The translations under genes were made by a program, and so were the position numbers. Source: Gemmataceae bacterium (lineage in GTDB: Bacteria > Planctomycetota > Planctomycetia > Gemmatales > Gemmataceae). Taken from it: a DNA stretch of 64,000 nt. The stretch lies in contig JANWVV010000022.1 of NCBI GenBank assembly GCA_025055795.1, positions 1 through 64,000 of the forward strand, read 5' to 3'. The notes beneath the pieces are model-generated. The model was not told where the DNA came from. It saw only the letters and a program-made list of their open reading frames with translations, and did not search any database. This document shows positions 17,356 to 27,410 of the stretch, piece after piece (the stretch's first letter is position 1; each line of letters begins with the position of its first letter).

Positions 17356-18987
17356 CTATTCTGGGCCTGATTGCAGCAAGGCGGCCAGAAAGCGGATGCC
17401 GCCCCCCTGTATGTTGAGCCGCAGTTTGAGTTCCTTGCCGCCCGTTAATTCCAGCCGCACCATGTCTTTACCGGTCGATCCAACGGGGCCAAAAGTGTTA
17501 TTTATTAGTCGAGTTATCCTCTGAGGCGAGGCATTTTCGTCGACTAGACGCGCCAGCCCGACCAGAGAAGCATCCAGTGACAGTACTGGAGCTTTGATTT
17601 CCTTGTTGGTCAGGCTGTTTCGCAACACAGAATTATCGGGACCAACACTGATAGCCACAAGATCGTCCGAAAAAGCTATCCAGATTGCACGAGATCCCAA
17701 GTAAGCCCCTGCCTCTGGAGGCAGAGCATCATTGATCTGGTGTATGGTAAAATTCCCCACTCGCGACACCGCTATTTTGACTGATTGGGTATCGCCGGTG
17801 TCACGTTCGTACAAACGAACTATGTCCCGGAAAGCAGCATCTATTTTCTGACCGTCCTTTACTCTGATAGCGGCAACAACCGTATAGTGTCCCCGTGCGT
17901 TAGGTGCCGTCACCGCCGCAGCTACATCGACCATTCCAGCCTTTAAGGTGGGTACCAAGGTCTCAATCGCTTTTTCAGCAACTTCCCTATCTTTCTTGGG
18001 TGCTTCTTCTTTGATTTGTTCGACGATGGAGTTGACCAGGTCATCCCACAATTTGCGGGTCTCGTCGGTCAGGGCAAAGTTCATGTTGCCGCGGACCACG
18101 GCGTTCGGAATGGCCGTGATGCCATAAGCGCGGCTAGTGCGTAGTTCCAAGGAGGTCAAGTTTTTAGCTAGAACACCTTGGGGTTGCGGAATAACGCTCA
18201 ACTCTACAGAGATGTCATTCTGCTTTTCGTTGACGAAGAGTTTAAGGTGCAGTTCCCGGACTTCCTCGATAAGGGCCCGCATTAAAGCTACGCTGCCCTT
18301 TCCACCAAGCAGAAAGCCGGCTCGTTCGGCAGGATTGGTTTTGGTCTCAGCACTTTCTTGCAAGCGCCGTAAATTCTCTTCCAGTTGCGCTAGCAATTCG
18401 CGTCGTACTACCGTGGGAATCCGCTCGGGGCGCAGGGTAAGCGCCAGCACAGCACCATCGTCCTTGGCAAAAAAGTCCTTGGCAGTGATGAGCCTTTTTG
18501 CATCCAACTGGTCTTCACTAGCCGCAACGTAAAGGTAACCACCCTGCAAGCGTGCATAAAGCGATTCCACCGGGCTGCCGGGGGGTAACGGGACTACCAA
18601 CGTCCCGTTCGCTTTTTTTTCGACCATGATGCCAACTTGTGCTTGCAAAAATCCTAACAGCGTGTCCAGATTTGCAATGGGGATCATCAACACCCCTGCC
18701 CCCTCGACGGCATCCAAACTGATATCACCGTACAAACCAAACGGACGGCGGGGGTCGATCCCTAACAAGCCTTGTTGTGAGTCAATTGGTATCTGCTGCA
18801 GTAAGCCGCGAAAAGTTTCTTGCTGCCCGATCAGACCAGCAATGTAATCCGCCTTACTGAGCAGATCATTGATCGACCTTAGCCGCACCTCAACAGGGAA
18901 GCTGTCGACTTTTGGAGCCTGAGCTAGTAGCGGCGCCGAAGTAACTAACACCGCAAAAACCGGTGCCGTCCACAAGCGGGTCTGCAT
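17356..18987 (-). CDS. Secreted protein of uncharacterised planctomycete family, paralogue A
   Basis: 543 residues. ATG 18987 has a strong AAGGAG site at a spacing of seven and starts a signal peptide (MQTRLWTAPVFAVLVTSAPLLAQA). The mature part opens with VRLRSINDLLSKADYIAGL and includes GLLGIDPRRPFGLYGDI. The rest is long alpha/beta sequence without known motifs. Both landmarks recur in the neighbour at 19279-20955 (IRLRSLTELLNKAEYVANL, GIHPDRPLGAYAFF), so the two are tandem paralogues. The family resembles the periplasmic or surface proteins of planctomycetes. No function is known to me. Confidence 0.72.
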   Translation of the reverse strand: MQTRLWTAPVFAVLVTSAPLLAQAPKVDSFPVEVRLRSINDLLSKADYIAGLIGQQETFRGLLQQIPIDSQQGLLGIDPRRPFGLYGDISLDAVEGAGVLMIPIANLDTLLGFLQAQVGIMVEKKANGTLVVPLPPGSPVESLYARLQGGYLYVAASEDQLDAKRLITAKDFFAKDDGAVLALTLRPERIPTVVRRELLAQLEENLRRLQESAETKTNPAERAGFLLGGKGSVALMRALIEEVRELHLKLFVNEKQNDISVELSVIPQPQGVLAKNLTSLELRTSRAYGITAIPNAVVRGNMNFALTDETRKLWDDLVNSIVEQIKEEAPKKDREVAEKAIETLVPTLKAGMVDVAAAVTAPNARGHYTVVAAIRVKDGQKIDAAFRDIVRLYERDTGDTQSVKIAVSRVGNFTIHQINDALPPEAGAYLGSRAIWIAFSDDLVAISVGPDNSVLRNSLTNKEIKAPVLSLDASLVGLARLVDENASPQRITRLINNTFGPVGSTGKDMVRLELTGGKELKLRLNIQGGGIRFLAALLQSGPE

Positions 18988-19278
18988 CGATTTACTCCTT
19001 GTAGAAAAGGTCAGGAAAACGGACGATGGCTCGCCACCTCTTACCATACCAAAGATTAGCCTGACGCTTCTTAAATGTCTTGGTTACCAAACTGCCATGA
19101 ACAGTGACAATATGGCCTTAGTTGGATATTCGCTAGAGGTAGTGCTCTCTTTGGCAAACATTTTACATTTTTATGGTCATGTAATTGCATTTGACACTAT
19201 GGTGTGCACTGCCATCCCAAACACATATTTGGCGTCCGGCAGGGCATCAATATCGCTTTGACAAAGACGTCACGACGA

Positions 19279-20955
19279 TTAGTTAGGGCGGAAGACGTCG
19301 GCGACCCACAACAGCCTGATGGCGGGTCCGTGGGCCTGAATGCGGATCGTTAATTTTTCGCCCGCGGTCACCTGCAAGCTCAGTTGATCGCGTCGAGGTG
19401 GCGGATTGTCCCCGAACGCTTCCTTTTGCAGGGCTTTGATTTCGTCGGGACGCAAGTGAGGAGCAAGCACGGGCAACAATTCGGCCGCGGAAGCGTGCAA
19501 ACCGAGCAAGGGCACGCTGACAGGACGACCCTGTTTGAGCGCAGTCCGTAAAAGCTCGCCATTTTCCTCGATGCTTACTACTACGCAACGCTCAGTGACA
19601 GCAAGCCATAAGGTGGATGTGCCGAAAACTTGTTCGGCTCGCTCCGGCAAGCCGTTGATCACAACTTTATGAATGCGGAAGCCGTTGATAATTTCACGGT
19701 CAAAAGAGAAATCGGCTAGTTCCACGGTAGATAGTATCGGAGCGATACTTTTGAAATACTTTTCAATAGCGGGACCTTGCTGAACGGTGGCGGCCGCCAG
19801 GAGCTTGTGTCGTCCCTGTCGGTCCGCCGGGAGCAAAGCAGCCATGAGGTCCCCTTCGCCGGCCTGCAACGTGGGCAAAATGGCCTTGAATAATCCCTCT
19901 ACCAGGTCCCGTTCCTCCGGAGCAGCCTTTTTCACTACCTCTGCAGCAATTTGTTCAGCTACCTGTGCAAACTCCCGGCGGGCCAATGGTGTCAGCCCCC
20001 AATGGATCCCGGCGCTGACTGCAGAGGGAGTCGCTATCTGAACAATCCCAGCGGGCAGACTCTGACGCTTAGCAAATGTGCGCAGGTTCTGGGCCAGTAG
20101 GCTATCCGCAACAGGGGTCACACTCAACTCGCCGATGAGCTCTCCTTTCTTCTCATCAATGTCCAATTGTAACCGCAGCTCCGAAGCATCCAGCACGGAA
20201 ACCTGTAGGGCATTCATCAACTGATTCTTGAACCATGGAGCTAACAGCTTGCCAACTTCATCTTGGGGAGGGTCGTTCCGCATTCCCTCCTCGATATTCA
20301 TTTCAAATTCACCCAACACGAATTTCTTCAGGTCATTCGATAGGTGATCGAGACGTAGAGCCACCGAGATAGTCGCTTTATCATCTCCACCGAAAAATGT
20401 TTTTGCCGGGATCAGTCGTTTCGGATCCAGATCGGTTTCGTACCGGGCAACGTAGGCGTAATCCTGTTCGAGACGCACATAGAGGTGATCGATGCCGATG
20501 GCAGGCAAGGGCAAATCTTCCGGCACCGCCAGCTTGTACATCTGTTCCTTCTCCTTGTCCACCTTCAGGTTCAAACGCTCCTTGAGAAGCTTCAAAAACG
20601 CTTCTTGGTTCGCTATCGGGATCAGGAGGACAACGGAACTATCAATCACATCGGGCTTGAAAAACGCATAGGCTCCCAGAGGACGGTCCGGATGGATTCC
20701 TTCAACCCCTTTGCCCTGCAACCGGCTTAGGAACAATAACGCTTTGATACCTCGGATCGTTTCACCCTGATCAAAAAGATTTGCTACATACTCCGCCTTG
20801 TTCAGCAGTTCCGTCAGCGATCGCAGACGGATTTGCATACTGGGTGTGGGAGCTGTTACCGTGTCCGTCTGAGCCCACCCTAAAGAGGGGGATAAAAATA
20901 GTCCTAAAGCTACAGCGACCATCCCCAGGTTGCGTGCAGGACAATGGTGTCGCAT
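19279..20955 (-). CDS. Secreted protein of uncharacterised planctomycete family, paralogue B
   Basis: 558 residues. ATG 20955 is preceded by AGGAGAGG and begins a signal peptide that ends near QAQT-like GWAQTDT. It is paralogous to the protein at 17356-18987 over its whole length, with matching N-terminal IRLRSLTELLNKAEYVANL, a shared DPKRLIPAKTFF segment (KRLITAKDFF in the other) and similar C-terminal strands. The two are 291 bases apart on the same strand. Their divergence is clear, so the duplication is not recent. Function unknown. Confidence 0.72.
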   Translation of the reverse strand: MRHHCPARNLGMVAVALGLFLSPSLGWAQTDTVTAPTPSMQIRLRSLTELLNKAEYVANLFDQGETIRGIKALLFLSRLQGKGVEGIHPDRPLGAYAFFKPDVIDSSVVLLIPIANQEAFLKLLKERLNLKVDKEKEQMYKLAVPEDLPLPAIGIDHLYVRLEQDYAYVARYETDLDPKRLIPAKTFFGGDDKATISVALRLDHLSNDLKKFVLGEFEMNIEEGMRNDPPQDEVGKLLAPWFKNQLMNALQVSVLDASELRLQLDIDEKKGELIGELSVTPVADSLLAQNLRTFAKRQSLPAGIVQIATPSAVSAGIHWGLTPLARREFAQVAEQIAAEVVKKAAPEERDLVEGLFKAILPTLQAGEGDLMAALLPADRQGRHKLLAAATVQQGPAIEKYFKSIAPILSTVELADFSFDREIINGFRIHKVVINGLPERAEQVFGTSTLWLAVTERCVVVSIEENGELLRTALKQGRPVSVPLLGLHASAAELLPVLAPHLRPDEIKALQKEAFGDNPPPRRDQLSLQVTAGEKLTIRIQAHGPAIRLLWVADVFRPN

Positions 20956-21455
20956 CGGCCTCTCCTAAAAAGGGTGGAATCGCTAGTCACTTAGCGATAG
21001 GCGAGCTACAGAAAGCATTTACTCCGCTTTTTTCACGTATTATGTCCAAAGGCCGCGAAAGTTTGACAAATGGCGATGCCATCCGTTCCGTTGTTGCTGG
21101 GAGCCGGTTGGTTCCAAAGGGCGTCAACCACGAATAGTTTTGTGCGACTGACGCTGCCCGTTCGACAGGCTCCAGATGATAATACTCTCTCAAGCGGTCG
21201 TTGGTGTCAAAATCGATTAAAAACGATGCGGGCATCTGACTCACAAAGTTGTTGCCAGATAGCAAACTCACAGGTGCATACTAGCTAAACCAGCAGAAGC
21301 TAGTGCACCCCCGCAACCGGTAAAAGTAAAAAAGTAGCGTCTATGACACTTTACAAAGTGCCTAATGCTAACGGCGATGATACGTAACCAGATAAAATCT
21401 GAAACGATGTGAAAGAGCGGTATTGATGAGCCGTCACCGGAGGCAATCGTCGCAT
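20956..21455. other. Intergenic region upstream of argH
   Basis: The 500 bases hold divergent promoters for the secreted paralogue (left) and argH (right). The inverted repeat at 21347-21360 lies in it. A leftward frame of 94 codons (20987-21271) was judged non-coding. No riboswitch was recognised. Confidence 0.4.
21347..21360. promoter_or_regulatory. Inverted repeat CACTTT-AC-AAAGTG, candidate argH operator
   Basis: Perfect 6-base arms with a 2-base centre lie 96 bases before argH. The position suits an arginine or lysine regulator, but none is encoded in the window, so the role is inference. Confidence 0.3.
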
Positions 21456-22859
21456 ATGACGCAAAAGACATGGGGTGGCCGATTTAGTGAGGCAACAGAT
21501 AAACGCGTGGAAGCGTTCACCGAGTCGATCAGCTATGACCATCGGCTATACCGACAGGACATCCAGGCAAGTCAGGCGCATACACGCATGCTAGCAGCGG
21601 TCGGTTTGCTGAGCCAGCAAGAGGCAGAACAAATCGTCACAGCTTTAGAGGAGATTGGCCAGGATATCGCGGCCGGTCGAATGCCTTGGCAGATAGAATT
21701 GGAAGACATTCATACTCACATTGAACGGGCACTGATCGCCCGCTTGGGGGACCTTGGCCGCAAATTGCACACGGCACGCAGTCGAAATGATCAGGTAGTA
21801 ACCGACGTCAAATTATGGGTACGGGAAGCGATCGATCAGATCGATAGCCGATTGGAAGACCTGCAACGCGCATTTGTCCGCTTTGCCGAGCGTGAGGAAG
21901 GCGTCATCCTACCGGGCTACACGCATTTACAACGGGCTCAGCCGGTGCTTGCCAGTCACTATGCCCTGGCGTACGTCGAGAAATGGCAACGAGACCGGGA
22001 CCGACTGGCCGAGGCCCGCCGGCGACTCAACGTCCTGCCATTAGGTGCCGCTGCTCTGGCTGGTACCTCGCTACCTATCGATCGGGACATGGTCCGCCGG
22101 GAATTAGGGTTTGCCGAACTAGCGGCTAACAGCATGGATGTATCTAGTGATCGGGACTTTGTCCTGGACTACGTCTACGCCCTAGCGGTGCTGGCCGTCC
22201 ATCTAAGCGGCTGGGCTGAGGAATGGATCATTTGGAGCACCACCGAATTTTCCTTTTTGGAACTGCCGGATGCCTTCTGCACCGGTTCCAGCATAATGCC
22301 CCATAAGAAGAACCCGGACGTTCTCGAGTTAATTCGCGGTCGCAGTGCGCGGGTTATTGCTGCCTTGCAGCAGCTGTTTGTTCTTCTGAAAGGATTACCC
22401 TTGGCTTACAATCGTGATCTGCAGGAAGACAAAATCGCACTGTTCACCGCGCATGATACGGTGAATGCCTGTTTGGAGGTGGCTATACCCTTGGTCGAGG
22501 GCAGTCGCCTAAGGCGTGACAGCATAACCGCACGTTTGGAGGACGGATTTTTGGATGCGACCACGCTTATGGAGGGGCTGGTCGAAATGGGTGTGCCTCT
22601 GCGTGCGGCTCATGAGGCCGTTGGGCGTCTCGTCCAGGAATGCGAGCAACGGCGTTGCCGCTTGGCCGAATTGCCGGAGGAGGTCTTCCAGCATCTGTTG
22701 CCTCAACACCTCGACGATAGTGGGCGGCTCCGCTCGCGCTTAGGTACTGCTGCAGCACTGGCCGCCTTCCGCAGCCATGGTTCCACCGCACCGGCTGAAG
22801 TCAAAAAACAGCTGCAGCTATGGAAGCAACGCCTGAGACTCGACCCCGCCCAGCACTAA
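21456..22859 (+). CDS. argH: Argininosuccinate lyase
   Basis: 467 residues. The enzyme splits argininosuccinate to arginine and fumarate, the last step of arginine synthesis. The N-terminus [20 protein letters not shown], the [17 protein letters not shown] motif, [11 protein letters not shown] and the fumarase-superfamily signature [12 protein letters not shown] are all present, including the catalytic Ser in GSS. ATG 21456 matches the family N-terminus and has GGAGG 12 bases away; ATG 21426 is the alternative. It is followed after 36 bases by lysA on the same strand. Confidence 0.97.
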   Translation: MTQKTWGGRFSEATDKRVEAFTESISYDHRLYRQDIQASQAHTRMLAAVGLLSQQEAEQIVTALEEIGQDIAAGRMPWQIELEDIHTHIERALIARLGDLGRKLHTARSRNDQVVTDVKLWVREAIDQIDSRLEDLQRAFVRFAEREEGVILPGYTHLQRAQPVLASHYALAYVEKWQRDRDRLAEARRRLNVLPLGAAALAGTSLPIDRDMVRRELGFAELAANSMDVSSDRDFVLDYVYALAVLAVHLSGWAEEWIIWSTTEFSFLELPDAFCTGSSIMPHKKNPDVLELIRGRSARVIAALQQLFVLLKGLPLAYNRDLQEDKIALFTAHDTVNACLEVAIPLVEGSRLRRDSITARLEDGFLDATTLMEGLVEMGVPLRAAHEAVGRLVQECEQRRCRLAELPEEVFQHLLPQHLDDSGRLRSRLGTAAALAAFRSHGSTAPAEVKKQLQLWKQRLRLDPAQH

Positions 22860-22895
22860 AACGAAGACTGGAGAGATTGAGTAAAGGAACCACCA

Positions 22896-24221
22896 ATGGA
22901 CTACTTTCACTATCGGGATGGTCAACTTTATTGCGAGAACGTACCCGTCGAGGCTTTGGCCCACCAGTATGGTACGCCGCTGTACGTCTACAGTCAGGCC
23001 ACGCTACTTCACCATTTGCATGCCTTGCAAAAGGCGTTTGCCGAGGCCAACCCAATTTTGTGCTATTCGATCAAGGCCAATGGGAACCTGAGTATCTGCC
23101 GCCTGCTCGCCGAACACGGAGCGGGATTCGACGTAACCAGCGGCGGAGAACTATATCGTGCTTTACGAGCGACGCCGCCGAAGAAAAAAGTTCCGATTGT
23201 CTTTGCAGGGGTCGGTAAAACCGACGCCGAAATCCGTATGGCTTTAGACGCTGACGTGTTACTCTTTGACGTGGAAAGTGAGGAAGAACTGTGGACAATC
23301 GGAACGATTGCCCAGCAAATGGGCAGACGTGCACCTGTGGCTTTGCGTGTCAATCCGGACTTGCCACCCAAGACGCACATCAAAACCGACACATCTGTAA
23401 AAGGAGTTAAATTCGGTTTAGACATTGAAACCGTTGTTGAGGTGGCCCAGGCAGTGGTGGGCCATCCCGGCTTGCAACTTCTTGGTTTACATATGCACTT
23501 GGGCTCGCCCATCATCAAGACGGAGCCTTATCGGTTAGGTGCCGATAAGGCAGTTCACCTGATTGCCCAGTTCCGACGCCAGGGACATCAGATACGTTAC
23601 CTGAACCTAGGCGGAGGGTTTGGCATCAACTACCGACGGGACGAAGCACCCCCGGCGGAGGCATTTGCGGAAGTGATCCTGCCGGCCGTTCGCGCAACGG
23701 GCTGCCAATTGATTCTGGAACCGGGTCGTTTCATTGTAGGTAACGCGGGGATTCTAGTCAGCACCGTGCTTTACCGCAAGTCCACCGGCGGTAAGCATTA
23801 TCTGATCCAGGATGCCGCGATGAATGATCTGATCCGGCCGACGCTTTACGGTTCGTTGCATCGGGTCTGGCCCGTACGGTTGCCGCCGGGCACTCCCGAG
23901 CGTCCCCCGGTCGACATGAGTGTCGATCCTGAACGGGCCAATCCCTTTCTGGACTTTCCCGGTTCACTACGCCAGGACGTGGTTGGTCCGGTCTGCGAGT
24001 CCGGGGATTTTCTGGCTAAGGATCGTCCCTTGCCGGTGTTGCCCCGAGGGGCTTTACTGGCCATTTTTTCCGCGGGTGCGTACGGCATGTCGATGGCATC
24101 CAATTACAACAGTCGACCTCGTCCTGCCGAGGTCCTCGTTACAGATGCTACACATCGCCTGATCCGCCGTCGCGAGACCTATGCTGATCTGATCTGCTGC
24201 GAAGAAGGTTGCTTGAATTGA
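22896..24221 (+). CDS. lysA: Diaminopimelate decarboxylase
   Basis: 441 residues. It is a PLP-dependent fold-III decarboxylase making lysine from meso-diaminopimelate. The PLP lysine lies in CYSIKANGN (about residue 55). HLGSPI, GGGFGINY and EPGRFIVGNAG line the cofactor site, and the CESGDFLAKDR motif supplies the active-site Cys from the partner subunit. Length is normal. It lies 36 bases after argH, so the two amino-acid genes probably share a promoter. The start ATG 22896 (MDYFHYRDGQLYCENV) is the usual family N-terminus. Confidence 0.97.
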   Translation: MDYFHYRDGQLYCENVPVEALAHQYGTPLYVYSQATLLHHLHALQKAFAEANPILCYSIKANGNLSICRLLAEHGAGFDVTSGGELYRALRATPPKKKVPIVFAGVGKTDAEIRMALDADVLLFDVESEEELWTIGTIAQQMGRRAPVALRVNPDLPPKTHIKTDTSVKGVKFGLDIETVVEVAQAVVGHPGLQLLGLHMHLGSPIIKTEPYRLGADKAVHLIAQFRRQGHQIRYLNLGGGFGINYRRDEAPPAEAFAEVILPAVRATGCQLILEPGRFIVGNAGILVSTVLYRKSTGGKHYLIQDAAMNDLIRPTLYGSLHRVWPVRLPPGTPERPPVDMSVDPERANPFLDFPGSLRQDVVGPVCESGDFLAKDRPLPVLPRGALLAIFSAGAYGMSMASNYNSRPRPAEVLVTDATHRLIRRRETYADLICCEEGCLN

Positions 24222-24476
24222 CACCACCCTCCACAATGCAAGGTGTAACCATTGGTAGCCTTGCGGAGGCATGCCTGGTGCAGGCAGCAAACTTTAATCA
24301 TCCCATAGTTGCGCTGTGCACAAGGGCATACCTGATCACGCAACTCCAAGGGCTATCTTGGTTGGTAACAGCCTGTTGAATGTCAGATAGCTTAATATTT
24401 TGGGAAGACCACACACACCTTGAGTGGCAGTAAAGTGCCCAAGGGTAAACTTATGGTAGCCGTGCAGGATGCCGCT

Positions 24477-27398
24477 ATGAAGGAGGGCGGAACGGTGCGG
24501 CAGCTACTTTGTACCTCCGTTATGTTGCCCGGCTTGCTGATGTTGAGCCTGAGCAGTAAGCAATTGGCCCCTGCCCAGCAGGTCCAACCCAAGCAACTGC
24601 CGAAACCCCAGGCCATCTTTAAAGAATTACGCGAGTTTGTCGCCGAAGGCCGTTATTCGCTTGCCATCCAACATCTGAAGGATTTTCTCGAAAGTAAGCC
24701 CGAACCTCAGGATTACATTGCGATCTACGACAGATACGGCCCCGATGCGTTCACCTTCCTTTATCGAGTGCCTCGCTGGTCGGATAACCCCGTCGAGCAC
24801 AAAATGGCCCGCGAGTATGTCGAGCGAATTGTAACCCAGGCTAATGCCGCGTTGGATCAACACATCCGCAACCCGCAACGAATTGCCAAATATGTGTCCA
24901 ATTTAGGTGCCACACCGGAGGAACGGCAGTTTGCCCAAGCAGAACTCGTTCGCATCGGAGCGGCAGCCGTCCCCTATATGGTCGAACAACTACGCACCGA
25001 TAAAGAGCCGGCGGTGATCGAAGGTATCTATGGCACCATCCCACGGATGGATCCGGAAAGCGTTGCTGCCTGGATCGCCGCTTTGGATGGCTTACGCCCC
25101 CAGCATCAATACGCCGTTATTTCCGCTCTGGTCCGACACGAACAATTCCTGCCGTTGCAGCAGGACGTGCAAACCAGCATCCTGCCAGTGCTCTGGAGGT
25201 CTGTGCTGCTTGGAAACAAGACGTTAGCGGAACTGCGTCAATTGGCAGAAGGCGTATTACGCGATTATCTACGGCCTAGCGGCATACCTCTGGAAAAACG
25301 AGCAGCCGACCGGGAATTACTGCAATTGGCCCGACAGTTTTACGATGGTCAGCCGCGCTACCGATTGCTTAAGAAATTGCCCGATGCGGAAGCAACCGTC
25401 CGCATTTGGCGCTGGCTAGCGGGTGAAGAAAAGTTACGCTCTCAGGAAGTCCCCTTATCTTGGGCTAATGAGTATTACGGCCTACGCTATGCGCGTTGGG
25501 TAGCCGAATCGGACGGAGCGGCCGCAGAGGAAGCCCAGATTCTGATCCTGTCGCTAATAAGCAAATTCGCTACTCTCCGCAGCCAGTTTGGTGACTTGGC
25601 TGTGCACGAACCCGAGGCTTTGCGATTGTTGTTAGTGGCCCCGCCCGCTCTCCGCGAGGAAGCGTTGCGACAGGCGTTGCGGCAGAAACAGACAGCCACC
25701 CTAGTGGCCCTGCTGCAGGCCGCCCAGGTGCGAGCCGATCGGGAACTGGCCGCTGCCGCCGCCGGACGGACCGAATCAGGCATTTCGCTGCTGGAAGTAG
25801 CCCTGGATTACCCCGACCCGCTCGTACAATTTCTCGCCGCCGATGCCTTGATCCGCGGCCCCTTCCCCCTGCAACCGGTAGCTCGGTCGAAAATCATTGA
25901 CATTCTGCGGCGACAGCTCCACGATGCCCATCTCCCTCCTCCCCCGGCTCCGGGGACGGCGTTGTATCTTGACGCTGATGGACGACGCCGGGACGCCCTT
26001 TTACCTATTCTGCTGGCTGCCGGGTTTCGGGTTGAAACGTACTCGACGGGGCGGGAACTCCTGCAACGACTACAACGCGGGACCGCCGATTTCCTCCTCA
26101 TTGATCATCACGCAGTCAATCCCCAGCTCCGTGATCTAATCAGCCAACTGCAAACGGACAGCCGCTGGGCTGCCATTCCTACGTTGGTTTTAGCTTCACC
26201 CGAGCAACCTTCCCCCCCTACCTTGGAACAACTGCTTTTGCGAACCGCCGTGCTGATGGCCGCTACTGACCAGCGGTTGCCCGATGTGCCTGATGCTTAT
26301 GTCCCGCATCCAAACGATCCACCGGAACAACAGCAACGTTTGCGGCGGGAAAATCAGACGGCCCGCGACAACGCTCTGCTCCGCGCCGCCAACGAACGCC
26401 GGACACGCCTACTCCAAATAGTCAACACCCTGCCCCTGTTTTTGACACAATCCCAGCGTGAACTACTCGAATTGCGACTAGACATCATCAACTATGCCGT
26501 ATTGGCCCAACAATTCACTATCTCCACCCAGACAGCCCCACAAACCGTATTGCGCATACAAGATCTCCAGCGACGACTCGCCTTGGCACCGCCTTTACCA
26601 ACACCCGATACCCGCCTGGCGGTCGAGGAACTGATGCGTTTGCTTCAGCGTCTGGAAGTGGATGTCGATCGGGTACCCGCTGCACGAGCTCGCTTCGAGC
26701 AATTGTACTTCCAGATCGATCCGGAAAGCCTTGGCCTACCCGTGGCTCGTTACCGTGATCCGGAACGTGAAGCTCAATTGCGGCAACTATTGCGGTATTT
26801 CCCACAAGTGGTTGTTGTGCCGATGCCTGCCTCTGCGTTGGAAATCCGCGATCAGTGGCTGCCCCGTTGGCAAACGACCACTGTCCAACGTACGGCGGAC
26901 CCCGAATTCAAGCGTGCGGCACGGCTCCGCGCTGTGACGGCTTTGACCCAGTTCGCTCAGTGCCCCGAAACGACACGCCAGGTCATCCCAGCTATCCCCG
27001 CACTGTTACTCTGCCTGGGGGATGATCAGCTTGCGCCTGTCGCGGCGGACGCGTTGCTTCATCTGCCCGATCCAGCCATCCAACCAGCGTTGGTTGCGCT
27101 CGCCCGGAATCCTCAGCGGCCATTACCGTTGCGTCAACAGGCCGCTGATAATGCCCTCCGTCATGCCCAGCGTTTCAGTCCGACGTTGCCCGCGGATCAG
27201 CTCGAGCCCCTCCGTCAAACGGTGCAGAACGAGAACGACCCTGTTTTACGACTCCGCTTGCTGACTTACCTCAGTCTTCTCTCGCCCGACCCGATGGGGT
27301 ACCGTCGCCAGTTGGTGGACTACGCCCCTCCCGATCCCTCGCCTCGCAAAAAGGAGCCACCGGCGGCACCATCGGATAAAAAGGATGTGCAACCCTGA
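24477..27398 (+). CDS. Large secreted HEAT-repeat-like protein with embedded receiver-like segment
   Basis: 973 residues from ATG 24477, which follows AGGA and begins a likely signal sequence (LLCTSVMLPGLLMLSLSS). The rest is helical and HEAT-like in several parts (for example LVRIGAAAVPYMVEQL and repeats near 900). Residues about 490-580 look like a response-regulator receiver domain: LYLDADGRRRDALLPIL with the acidic pair, LLIDHHAV with the phospho-acceptor-type Asp 543, and the TLVLAS strand. The conserved Lys near the end of a receiver is not visible, so phosphorylation is doubtful. The protein is probably exported, which would also be odd for a receiver. Function unknown. Confidence 0.72.
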   Translation: MKEGGTVRQLLCTSVMLPGLLMLSLSSKQLAPAQQVQPKQLPKPQAIFKELREFVAEGRYSLAIQHLKDFLESKPEPQDYIAIYDRYGPDAFTFLYRVPRWSDNPVEHKMAREYVERIVTQANAALDQHIRNPQRIAKYVSNLGATPEERQFAQAELVRIGAAAVPYMVEQLRTDKEPAVIEGIYGTIPRMDPESVAAWIAALDGLRPQHQYAVISALVRHEQFLPLQQDVQTSILPVLWRSVLLGNKTLAELRQLAEGVLRDYLRPSGIPLEKRAADRELLQLARQFYDGQPRYRLLKKLPDAEATVRIWRWLAGEEKLRSQEVPLSWANEYYGLRYARWVAESDGAAAEEAQILILSLISKFATLRSQFGDLAVHEPEALRLLLVAPPALREEALRQALRQKQTATLVALLQAAQVRADRELAAAAAGRTESGISLLEVALDYPDPLVQFLAADALIRGPFPLQPVARSKIIDILRRQLHDAHLPPPPAPGTALYLDADGRRRDALLPILLAAGFRVETYSTGRELLQRLQRGTADFLLIDHHAVNPQLRDLISQLQTDSRWAAIPTLVLASPEQPSPPTLEQLLLRTAVLMAATDQRLPDVPDAYVPHPNDPPEQQQRLRRENQTARDNALLRAANERRTRLLQIVNTLPLFLTQSQRELLELRLDIINYAVLAQQFTISTQTAPQTVLRIQDLQRRLALAPPLPTPDTRLAVEELMRLLQRLEVDVDRVPAARARFEQLYFQIDPESLGLPVARYRDPEREAQLRQLLRYFPQVVVVPMPASALEIRDQWLPRWQTTTVQRTADPEFKRAARLRAVTALTQFAQCPETTRQVIPAIPALLLCLGDDQLAPVAADALLHLPDPAIQPALVALARNPQRPLPLRQQAADNALRHAQRFSPTLPADQLEPLRQTVQNENDPVLRLRLLTYLSLLSPDPMGYRRQLVDYAPPDPSPRKKEPPAAPSDKKDVQP

Positions 27399-27410
27399 AA
27401 ATGTCCGCCT

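Noticed and set aside
20987-21271. 94-codon minus-strand frame upstream of the secreted paralogue
   Set aside because: Some protein-like runs, but no start context and it lies in the promoter region of the neighbouring gene.
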